A DNA stretch of 7,841 nt from PVC group bacterium. Its GTDB lineage: Bacteria; Verrucomicrobiota; Kiritimatiellia; SS1-B-03-39; UBA6053. The stretch is taken from contig PXDP01000170.1 of NCBI GenBank assembly GCA_003565035.1, positions 1 through 7,841 on the forward strand, written 5' to 3'. A program made the translations under genes and the position numbers. Below are positions 1 to 5,910 of this stretch, piece by piece; position 1 is the first letter of the stretch, and each line of letters starts with the position of its first letter. The notes under the pieces are model-generated. The model was not told the DNA's origin and ran no database searches. It saw nothing but the letters and a program-made list of their open reading frames with translations.

Positions 1-341
1 ACCGCTTCAATCATGTCGGCTCGGGCCTCGGTGACGGTCTGCTGAATCACAGCCTGATCCTCGACACCGGCCAACTCCTCCTGCACGCGGGTCTGGATCT
101 CGCTTACGGAGATGTAAGCGGTCACCGCCTGCACCAGCTGCTCATCGCTTACCTCAGGTGTGGCCGGCTGTGCCGGTTCCATTTCCATCGGCTGTCCGGG
201 TTGAGCCTGGGGCGGCTGTTGCGGCTGTGCGGGCTGAGCAGGCTGCTGAGGCATGGCCTGCTGGGCATAGGCCAGCCCACCAAGCAACGTGGCTCCAGCG
301 GCAATCCATTTCATTCGCATTTTCGTATTCTGAGTCTTCAT
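1..341 (-). CDS. Exported DUF4168-like protein, C-terminal part cut by window edge
   Basis: 113 codons are visible and the gene runs off the left edge. The ATG at 341-339 is preceded by AGGAG (351-355, complement) nine bases upstream, which fixes the start. Residues 1-26 look like a Sec signal peptide: basic start (KMRMK), a hydrophobic AAGATLLGGLAYA stretch, and probable cleavage after AYA. Residues 27-62 are a low-complexity Pro/Gln linker. From about residue 63 (PEVSDEQLVQAVTAYISVSEIQ) the sequence resembles the start of the DUF4168 helical domain found in small periplasmic proteins of unknown biochemical role. A sigma-54 promoter lies upstream, and the gene is divergent from a histidine kinase/NtrC-type regulator pair, so it is the likely target of that system, as zraP is of ZraSR. 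No ZraP homology is claimed. The DUF4168 call rests on motif memory; the exported nature is firmer. Confidence 0.72.
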   Translation of the reverse strand, partial: MKTQNTKMRMKWIAAGATLLGGLAYAQQAMPQQPAQPAQPQQPPQAQPGQPMEMEPAQPATPEVSDEQLVQAVTAYISVSEIQTRVQEELAGVEDQAVIQQTVTEARADMIEA

Positions 342-350
342 AATCGCATT

Positions 351-355
351 CTCCT
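351..355 (-). promoter_or_regulatory. Shine-Dalgarno AGGAG of the DUF4168-like gene
   Basis: On the minus strand AGGAG lies nine bases before the ATG at 341. This selects that start over the in-frame Met codons 8 and 10. It contrasts with the kinase gene on the other side of the spacer, which has no visible Shine-Dalgarno sequence. Confidence 0.7.
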
Positions 356-408
356 GTTTTCTTTGAGGTTTAGTTGTATGCCGGTTTTTGTATCGGCACC
401 TGATTACA

Positions 409-425
409 TGCAATTCGAATGCCAA
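409..425 (-). promoter_or_regulatory. Sigma-54 (RpoN) -24/-12 promoter driving the DUF4168-like gene
   Basis: On the minus strand the sequence reads TTGGCATTCGAATTGCATG (425 to 407). Against the RpoN consensus YTGGCACG-N4-TTGCW it matches TTGGCA at -24 and TTGCA at -12. The invariant GG (423-422) and GC (411-410) are at the required 12-base separation. Transcription would start near base 398, giving a 5' leader of about 57 bases before the ATG at 341. The leader holds a weak hairpin (TGCCG/CGGCA arms around 379-397). The neighbouring regulator has an intact sigma-54 activating domain and is the natural activator. The match is seen directly; promoter use is inferred. Confidence 0.72.
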
Positions 426-505
426 CCGGGACTTCTTTTTACGAAAAACTCATAAGTATCTCGAATAAAGTAAATTACAGAATAAATTATCTTAAAATAA
501 AACCC
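426..505. promoter_or_regulatory. AT-rich divergent spacer, candidate activator-binding region
   Basis: This AT-rich stretch between the sigma-54 promoter and the kinase promoter is where an NtrC-type activator would bind. Visible structure includes the odd palindrome GTAAATTAC (470-478), centred about 76 bases upstream of the inferred sigma-54 start. There is also a direct repeat GAATAAA at 463-469 and 480-486 (17-base period) and a TTTTT-ACG-AAAAA dyad (436-448). AT-rich DNA produces such patterns by chance, so the binding-site assignment is weak. Confidence 0.3.
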
Positions 506-534
506 TTGAACCTTATGCTATTTATGTGTATTAT
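506..534 (+). promoter_or_regulatory. Possible sigma-70 promoter of the kinase-regulator operon
   Basis: TTGAAC (506-511, four of six matches to TTGACA) and TATTAT (529-534, five of six matches to TATAAT) are separated by exactly 17 bases. The predicted transcription start falls about seven bases after the -10 box, at or beside the ATG at 541, so the message would be leaderless or nearly so. This agrees with the lack of any purine-rich ribosome site upstream of that ATG. AT-rich sequence gives chance matches, so confidence is moderate. Confidence 0.4.
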
Positions 535-540
535 TTACTC

Positions 541-2037
541 ATGCGTATAAAAATAACTCAATCCTTGGGCCGCGTGCTCTTTTCCCGGAAAAGTTTAAAA
601 GCCTCCCTTTTTCTGTATGTGCTCTTCCCCTTGGCGGTATTTTCCAGCGGCATGGCCTGGTGGAGCCTGCGCGCCTTTGAGGGTCAGGTGGAGGCTCAAA
701 TGCGCCGCGACCTGGAAATGGTGGCCTCGGCAATCGAGCGTCCCCTGAGTCACGCGATGCTCCGCGAACGCGAAGGCGGCATTGCCGAAGCCCTGCGCGC
801 CGCCTTCGAGATGAGTGAAGTGTACGGGGCCTATCTCTACGATGCCGACGGACGTCCGCTCTCGGAAGGCGACGAGTTTCCCGAACCGATGGACCGCGAG
901 CAGGTTACCCATCATGCCGCCGAAGGACGCTCTCATGGAGCTTTTGGAGAAGCCGGGGGGCGTGATGTGTATTCGCATTTCGTTCCGCTGACCGACGCCG
1001 GCGGTCAGATCACCGGCCTTTTGCAACTCACCCGGCGGCGCAGTGAATTTTCCCGCACCGTCCGCGGTCTCCGGGTCCGGGGCAGCCTGCTGTTCCTCGG
1101 GTTGTTCACAGGACTTTCGTTAACCGTGCTGGGAGGACATCACCGGGCGTTTGGCCGTCATATTCAGGCCCTCTGTGACAGCATGCAGAACGTCGCGGCC
1201 GGCGAGCATCATCACCGGCACAGCCCCTCCGGCTCCCGCGAGTTCCAGTTGCTGGGCACGCAGTTCAATCAGATGCTGGACACACTCGAACAGGCCCGGC
1301 GCGAAATTTCCACCCGGCGGGAATCGGAGAGAGCGCTGGAAGAGCGGCTGGTTCACGCGGAAAAGCTGGCGGCCATCGGTTCGCTCGCCGCCGGGGTCGC
1401 CCACGAACTCGGCACCCCGCTGTGCACAATCGATGCCCGTATGCAGCGTGAATTGCGGCGGCCGGAGCTGACCGAGCGCGAGACCGCCTGTTTTCAGGCT
1501 GTCCGCGCCGAAACCGCCCGCATGGAGCACATCATCCATCAGCTTCTGGACTTCAGCCGCCGGAACCCCTCACAGTTCCGGGATGTGCGCGCCCGCGATC
1601 TGGTGCAAAATTCGCTGAACACCCTCCGGTCTGAACTGGCCGACAGCGGCACCGAAATTTACGTGGAGGAGGACCGGCCGGAGATTAAAGTTCATGCCGA
1701 CCCCGTGCGCATTGAGCAGGCCCTGAACAATCTGCTCCGCAACGCCCTTCAGGCTGGACCGGGCGGACGCCTTGATATTCGCATCGAGGACAAGGGCCCT
1801 GAAGCGGCCCTCCACGTCCGCGATCAGGGCCCCGGAATTCCCCCCGATCTCGCCTCCAAGATTTTTGAACCCTTTTTCACCACCAAAGCCGTCGGGGAAG
1901 GCACTGGCCTTGGCCTCGCCGTGGTGCACGGCATCGCCAGCGACCATGGGGGCTCCATTGAATTCAGTCAGGAGCCCGCTTCGCCCGGCTGCACCTTCAC
2001 CCTTCGTCTGCCCACCCCTGTGGAGGCTGCGTCATGA
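541..2037 (+). CDS. Membrane sensor histidine kinase, NtrB/ZraS-like
   Basis: Encodes 498 residues (numbered here from the ATG at 541). Transmembrane helix 1 lies near residues 21-42 and helix 2 near 180-199. Together they bracket a periplasmic sensor region of about 135 residues, probably a PAS-like fold. A HAMP-like linker follows (about 200-253) with an unusual EHHHRH run. The HisKA H-box is GSLAAGVAHELGTPL with phospho-acceptor His288. The ATPase domain shows an N-box (NNLLRNALQ, about 396-404), G1 (DQGPGIP, 428-434), F-box (FEPFFTT, 442-448) and G2 (GTGLGLA, 454-460). All key residues are present, so the enzyme should autophosphorylate and pass phosphate to the downstream regulator, with which it overlaps by ATGA. 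A GTG at 526 in the same frame would add five residues; ATG 541 is preferred because the possible promoter runs through 526-534. The sensed signal cannot be read from the sequence; the layout suggests an envelope signal. Confidence 0.93.
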   Translation: MRIKITQSLGRVLFSRKSLKASLFLYVLFPLAVFSSGMAWWSLRAFEGQVEAQMRRDLEMVASAIERPLSHAMLREREGGIAEALRAAFEMSEVYGAYLYDADGRPLSEGDEFPEPMDREQVTHHAAEGRSHGAFGEAGGRDVYSHFVPLTDAGGQITGLLQLTRRRSEFSRTVRGLRVRGSLLFLGLFTGLSLTVLGGHHRAFGRHIQALCDSMQNVAAGEHHHRHSPSGSREFQLLGTQFNQMLDTLEQARREISTRRESERALEERLVHAEKLAAIGSLAAGVAHELGTPLCTIDARMQRELRRPELTERETACFQAVRAETARMEHIIHQLLDFSRRNPSQFRDVRARDLVQNSLNTLRSELADSGTEIYVEEDRPEIKVHADPVRIEQALNNLLRNALQAGPGGRLDIRIEDKGPEAALHVRDQGPGIPPDLASKIFEPFFTTKAVGEGTGLGLAVVHGIASDHGGSIEFSQEPASPGCTFTLRLPTPVEAAS

Positions 2038-3398
2038 GTGCGCCCGCCCCCCGCGTTCTGATTGTGGAGGATCATCCCGGTTTGGCGGAACTACTGACCG
2101 AAGAACTCAGCGAACAACACTGCAAGGTCCGGAATACCGCCTCAGCGGAGGATGCGCTTCCCCTGCTCAAAAGCTTCCGCCCCGATCTGGTCGTCAGCGA
2201 TCTCCGTCTCCCCGGCATGGACGGCATTGAACTGCTCCGCACCGTTCAAACCCTCCCGTCTCCGCCGGGATTTCTCATCATCACCGCCTTTGGCACGGTG
2301 AACCAGGCCGTGGCCGCTCTGAAGGCCGGGGCGGATGAATTCCTCACCAAACCTCTTGATCTCGAACACTTTGTTCATGTGGTGAACCGTATTCTGGAAA
2401 CCCGGGCCCTGCGCCGCGAAGTCGCCGGACTCCGAAAACGTGCGCCCGATGACTCTTTTCACGGCATGATCGGCGCCCACAAAAGCATGAGGAGGCTTTT
2501 TCAGCAGATCGAGCGCATTGCCCCCACCGAGGGTCCGGTGCTGGTACTGGGCGAAAGCGGCTCCGGCAAAGAACTGGTCGCCTCCGCGCTGCACGCCCTG
2601 AGCCCGCGCCGGGAGAAGCCTTTTTTCGCCGTCAACTGTGCCGGGATCCCCGAAACCCTGATGGAGAGCGAGTTTTTCGGACATGTCGAAGGCGCATTCA
2701 CCGGGGCCGGTTCCGGACGGGAGGGAATTTTTCAGGCGGCCAACGAAGGCACGCTGTTTCTCGATGAGATTGCGGAAATGCCGCTGGCCCTGCAATCGAA
2801 ACTGCTGCGCGTGCTGCAGGAGGGCAAGATCCGCCGGGTGGGGTCCAACCATGAGGAGGATGCCAGCCCGCGCATCATCGCGGCCACCCACAACAATCTC
2901 GAAACCGCGGTACAGGAGGGCCGTTTCCGAGAAGACCTCTTTTACCGCCTGGAGACCTACACCCTGCGGATTCCCCCGCTCCGCGAACGGGAGGACGATA
3001 TTGAGCGGCTGGCGCACCGGTTCCTTTCCGACTTCAACCAGCGGATGGGCAAAACCATCCGGGGATTCAATGCGGCCGCATTGGATCAATTGCGGTCCCA
3101 CAGCTATCCGGGCAATGTACGTGAACTGCAAAACGCGATCGAACGGGCGGTCACCTTCTGCGACGGTCCGCGCATCCAGCCGGCACACCTCCCGGCTCGG
3201 ATCCGCACCCGCGCCGCCCCGCCCGCCGGAGCTCAACCAGAAGAAATATGCTTTCCCAGTCCGCCAGTCCCCCTCACCGACCTGGAAACCCGCTACATCC
3301 AGCACGTGCTCGAATACACCGACGGGAACAAGAAAAAAGCCGCCGACCTCCTGGGGATCACCCGTAAAACCCTCTACAACAAGGTCAGCAAATCCTGA
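2034..3398 (+). CDS. Sigma-54-dependent response regulator, NtrC/ZraR class
   Basis: Encodes 454 residues with the full three-domain layout. The receiver domain (about 5-120) has acidic pocket Glu12/Asp13, phospho-acceptor Asp56 (VVSDLRLPGMDG), Thr84 and Lys106. The AAA+ domain (about 143-372) has Walker A GESGSGKE (173-180), the sigma-54 contact loop GAFTGA (220-225), Walker B LFLDE (241-245) and the REDLFYRL segment (299-306). The C-terminal Fis-type helix-turn-helix (about 418-454) contains GNKKKAADLLGITRKTLYNK. The intact GAFTGA loop and ATPase motifs indicate a working sigma-54 activator. The ATG at 2034 overlaps the kinase stop codon as ATGA, implying translational coupling and a cognate pair. 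The likely target is the sigma-54 promoter at 409-425 in front of the divergent DUF4168-like gene. No clear terminator follows; the convergent permease gene ends 46 bases on. Confidence 0.95.
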   Translation: MSAPAPRVLIVEDHPGLAELLTEELSEQHCKVRNTASAEDALPLLKSFRPDLVVSDLRLPGMDGIELLRTVQTLPSPPGFLIITAFGTVNQAVAALKAGADEFLTKPLDLEHFVHVVNRILETRALRREVAGLRKRAPDDSFHGMIGAHKSMRRLFQQIERIAPTEGPVLVLGESGSGKELVASALHALSPRREKPFFAVNCAGIPETLMESEFFGHVEGAFTGAGSGREGIFQAANEGTLFLDEIAEMPLALQSKLLRVLQEGKIRRVGSNHEEDASPRIIAATHNNLETAVQEGRFREDLFYRLETYTLRIPPLREREDDIERLAHRFLSDFNQRMGKTIRGFNAAALDQLRSHSYPGNVRELQNAIERAVTFCDGPRIQPAHLPARIRTRAAPPAGAQPEEICFPSPPVPLTDLETRYIQHVLEYTDGNKKKAADLLGITRKTLYNKVSKS

Positions 3399-3444
3399 TT
3401 CCGTAGAACGCAATTTAAAGGCGGGATTTGCCGAGACAAGTCGT

Positions 3445-4389
3445 CTACAGAGCCCAAAGCAATAAAACCGGCACCGTCACCACGGCCAGGAGATGCGTGA
3501 GCAGCAGCGATGCGGCGATAAATTCGGAGTCGCCATTGAAGCGCTCGCTGAAAATCAGACTGGTAATCGCAGCGGGCATGACCGCCACCACGCAGAGCAC
3601 GCCCCGGGCGGTTTCACCCAGTTGCATCCGGTTGAGCAACAGGATGGCCAGCACCGGAATCACCACCAGCCGCAGGAGCGAAACCTGCCAGACATGGGGA
3701 TCCTGAATCGACTTCGTCCTCAATACCGAAATCCGGCTCCCGGCCACAATCATGGAAACCGCCACCGTTGCGCGGCCCACGGTGGTGATTCCAAACTCCA
3801 TCAGTTCCGGCACGCGGGCCAGTGCTTCGGGCAGCGGAATACGCCATCCGGCAAGGTCGCGGGCGATCATCCAGAACACAGACACCAGCATGGCAATCAT
3901 CGGCGGCCCCAGCATAATCCGCACCCCTTCCGCAACCCGCCGCACCCGGTTGAAAAAGAGGACCCCCACCGACCACACGGTCAGTTCAAATCCCATGGCT
4001 GCGAAAACCAACAGCGAAAGCCCCTCCTGTCCAAAGCGGAGGGCCACCAGCGGCAGCGGGAGAAATAAATAATTATTGATGGTGCTCTGAAACAAAAACG
4101 CGCCGGCACGGCCGGGGTTTTCCGGTTTGATGCGGTGAATCGTCAGCAAACCCAACACCAGACCCACCCCGGCAATCAGCAGCGTCATCGCGGGCATCGC
4201 CCGCTGTTCCCATAATTCCCCCAGCGTGAGGCGGGTGATGGAATCAAAAATGAGCGCCGGATAAAAAATGGCCACCAGAAGCCTCGCCAGGTCACCGGTG
4301 CCCTGGCGGCTGAGCAACCCGCGGCGCCGCGCAAATGCGCCCAGGGACATCAGGAAAAAAACCATCAGAATTTGCAGTAGGGTATCCAT
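3445..4389 (-). CDS. AEC (auxin efflux carrier) family permease
   Basis: Encodes 314 residues from the ATG at 4389. The protein is hydrophobic throughout, with about ten membrane segments in two halves separated by a basic stretch (near residues 147-157). The N terminus (MDTLLQILMVFFLMSLGAF, followed by RRRGLL) and the polar NNYLFLPLPLV segment (105-115) within the membrane are typical of bacterial AEC/YfdV-like transporters, which usually run 300-320 residues and carry small organic anions. The substrate cannot be predicted here. The frame stays open to a GTG at 4473, which would add 28 residues and overlap the upstream YeeE-like gene. I prefer 4389 because it places the first helix at the N terminus as in the family, although no good Shine-Dalgarno precedes it. 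It is the last gene of the presumed minus-strand operon, 62 bases after the YeeE-like stop. Confidence 0.85.
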   Translation of the reverse strand: MDTLLQILMVFFLMSLGAFARRRGLLSRQGTGDLARLLVAIFYPALIFDSITRLTLGELWEQRAMPAMTLLIAGVGLVLGLLTIHRIKPENPGRAGAFLFQSTINNYLFLPLPLVALRFGQEGLSLLVFAAMGFELTVWSVGVLFFNRVRRVAEGVRIMLGPPMIAMLVSVFWMIARDLAGWRIPLPEALARVPELMEFGITTVGRATVAVSMIVAGSRISVLRTKSIQDPHVWQVSLLRLVVIPVLAILLLNRMQLGETARGVLCVVAVMPAAITSLIFSERFNGDSEFIAASLLLTHLLAVVTVPVLLLWAL

Positions 4390-4451
4390 ACAGTTGCCAA
4401 AGCGGTTGAAGGCGGCCTGTTCTTCCTGAAGAATCTGCAGGAGCAGGAGGG

Positions 4452-4862
4452 TTATATCCGCCGGGCTCCCCACATTCCGGCAAGCATGGCCAGCACGAAA
4501 ACAATCACCCGTTCATCCCAAAAGGCCAGACGCACCAGGGCCGGCCCCGGACAAAAGCCGGCCAGCCCCCAGCCGAGACCGAAGAGCAGCGCCCCCACCA
4601 AAAGCGGTTTCGTGATTCCGTTCGCCGGCGACGCCTCACACTGCCAGGCCAGTTTACGGCCTTTACGTTTGACGTTGAAACCCAGGACCGCCGGAATCAG
4701 CGCCCCGCCCATCACAAACGCCAGAGACGGATCCCAGCTCCCGGCTACATCCAGAAAGCCTATGACTTTTGCAGGATTGGTCATGCCGGAAAGACTCAGC
4801 CCCACCCCAAAAACCATCCCCGAAATCAGTGCGGCGGCCGCAGGCGGGATTTTCGGTTTCAC
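4452..4862 (-). CDS. YeeE/YedE-type (DUF6691-like) membrane protein, second half-protein
   Basis: Encodes 136 residues with about four hydrophobic segments. It begins with GTG at 4862, which overlaps the stop of the preceding gene as GTGA. GGGAGG (4868-4873, complement) sits five bases upstream, so this start is well supported over more distal in-frame ones. Signature stretches are SGMTNPAKVIGFLD (25-38) near the N terminus and GLGWGLAGFCPGPALV (95-110), with Cys104 in the pore-type GFCPGPA motif. These are hallmarks of the second half of YeeE/YedE proteins, a family that includes the thiosulfate importer TsuA, in which membrane cysteines handle the substrate. Here the family's usual single chain is split into two genes, and the two products presumably form one transporter. 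The exact sulfur substrate is inferred from the family only. Confidence 0.85.
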   Translation of the reverse strand: MKPKIPPAAAALISGMVFGVGLSLSGMTNPAKVIGFLDVAGSWDPSLAFVMGGALIPAVLGFNVKRKGRKLAWQCEASPANGITKPLLVGALLFGLGWGLAGFCPGPALVRLAFWDERVIVFVLAMLAGMWGARRI

Positions 4863-5269
4863 ATCAGCCTCCCGCGCAAAAAGACGGCAAGCACCCCGGC
4901 CGCCATAAAGGTGCAGGTGGCCACCAAGGATCGTTTCGAAAAGCGGCCCAGACCGCAAATCCCGTGACCGCTGGTGCAGCCATTGCCGACGGTCGTCCCC
5001 ACACCCACCAGCAGGCCCGCCACCACCAGCCAGGGCATCGGCGTGGTGATCACCGCCTCAGGCGCACTCCCGGTCAGCAGACGGTACAGCATCCCCCCCA
5101 ACGGAAGGCCCAAGAGAAACAGCCCCGCCCAGAGCGGGAACGGGGGACGCAGCATTTGCCCGAGAATTCCACTGATACCGGCATATTTTCCGGCAAACGC
5201 AAACAAAATCCACACCGCCGCGCCAATCAGCAGCCCGCCAAAAAAAGCATGCACAAAATCAGGATTCAT
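4859..5269 (-). CDS. YeeE/YedE-type sulfur-transport membrane protein, first half-protein
   Basis: Encodes 136 residues from the ATG at 5269. GGAG (5280-5283, complement) lies ten bases upstream. The frame is open upstream to 5335, but those residues (MMTLLNKPGFLTC) do not resemble the family and lack a ribosome site. There are about four membrane segments. The key motif is VGNGCTSGHGICGLGRFSKRS (94-114) with Cys98, His102 and Cys105; a further Cys119 follows. This is the classic YeeE/YedE signature, thought to relay thiosulfate or related sulfur compounds in this family. The product pairs with the overlapping downstream gene. The gene starts 46 bases after the META-domain gene ends, consistent with one operon. 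Confidence 0.88.
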   Translation of the reverse strand: MNPDFVHAFFGGLLIGAAVWILFAFAGKYAGISGILGQMLRPPFPLWAGLFLLGLPLGGMLYRLLTGSAPEAVITTPMPWLVVAGLLVGVGTTVGNGCTSGHGICGLGRFSKRSLVATCTFMAAGVLAVFLRGRLM

Positions 5270-5315
5270 ACAAAGAAAACTCCAAAACTCAGTTGAACAC
5301 GTTAAGAAACCGGGT

Positions 5316-5774
5316 TTATTCAACAAGGTCATCAAGCGCTTTGGGCTTCACCAGGCGCACGAGGATCGTATTCTCATCATCAAGCAGAAGCAGGACCCCG
5401 CCGTTTTCGTTCAACCGGTAGTGGCTGACAAGTGACAGGGCCTCGGAAAATCGGTTTTCCTGATCCATCAAGGCCTCTTCGCAGGCCATGCGGGTCATCA
5501 TCAGCGGACCGAATTTGAGCGTCCCGTCCCCCGCCGCCACAGCCCCGCCGATCCGGTTGCACCCAACCGTGGCCGCGATGCGTCCGGGCTCAAAGAAGCT
5601 GAACTCCGTGCGGGACCCTTCCACCAACGGCTCGCCCTGGATCTGCGCCACCAACCACTCGGTTTTGAGGAGTTCATGCGCCTGAAGCAGATCACCCTCC
5701 AAAAGTCCAGCCTCCTCCGCAAACAGGTTCAGGGCCGCTAAAGCGATGCATAAAGAACGTAGAATTGATTTCAT
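5316..5774 (-). CDS. Exported META-domain (HslJ-like) protein
   Basis: Encodes 152 residues from the ATG at 5774. The first 19 residues (MKSILRSLCIALAALNLFA) form a signal peptide, probably cleaved before EEAG. No lipobox cysteine is at the cleavage point, so the protein is probably free in the periplasm rather than a lipoprotein. The META domain covers about residues 36-145: EWLVAQIQGEPL, then ATVGCNRIGG (68-77, Cys72), LKFGPLMMTRMACEE (86-100, Cys98) and a terminal beta-rich stretch. The GCN and MACEE motifs are characteristic of HslJ-type proteins, some of which affect stress or antibiotic tolerance. Biochemical role is unknown. Only a weak GAG ribosome site precedes the ATG. It is the first gene of the presumed four-gene minus-strand operon. 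The upstream region (5775-5892) ends at the insertion sequence. Confidence 0.87.
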   Translation of the reverse strand: MKSILRSLCIALAALNLFAEEAGLLEGDLLQAHELLKTEWLVAQIQGEPLVEGSRTEFSFFEPGRIAATVGCNRIGGAVAAGDGTLKFGPLMMTRMACEEALMDQENRFSEALSLVSHYRLNENGGVLLLLDDENTILVRLVKPKALDDLVE

Positions 5775-5892
5775 AACCCAACTCTGCACGCATTTTTTGA
5801 TTTTGCAATCTCTGAGCGGCAAATCTCCGGGGCGTGGGCGCATCCCGGAATGCGTTCCGTGGAGGTATCAAACCCACATCTGACCATTCTAA
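5775..5892 (-). promoter_or_regulatory. Leader/promoter remnant between META gene and insertion sequence
   Basis: This 118-base stretch is all that remains between the META gene start and the left end of the insertion sequence. It contains an imperfect palindrome CGCATTCCGGGATGCG (complement of 5838-5853) that could form a hairpin. I see no convincing -35/-10 pair with correct spacing. The native promoter may lie beyond the insertion or have been displaced by it. Confidence 0.3.
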
Positions 5893-5910
5893 TACGGCTG
5901 ATTTTTCTAA
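5893..5910 (+). repeat. Left terminal inverted repeat of the insertion sequence
   Basis: TACGGCTGATTTTTCTAA pairs with the right repeat with one mismatch (T versus C at position 16). It contains the transposase stop codon. Confidence 0.85.

Noticed and set aside
2286..2305. Second sigma-54-like TGGCACG at about 2292
   Set aside because: It lies within the regulator gene and has no TTGC element at the correct distance.
2142..3413. Long open frame (423 codons) on the minus strand
   Set aside because: It is antisense to the regulator gene, whose domains are intact and unmistakable; its translation shows no domain and reflects GC-rich codon bias.
3399..3444. Terminator between the convergent regulator and permease genes
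   Set aside because: Only a three-base stem (GGC/GCC) without a T run is visible in the 46-base gap.
4390..4473. N-terminal extension of the AEC permease to GTG 4473
   Set aside because: The extra 28 residues are not membrane-like in the family pattern and overlap the upstream gene; the family normally begins with the helix that follows ATG 4389.
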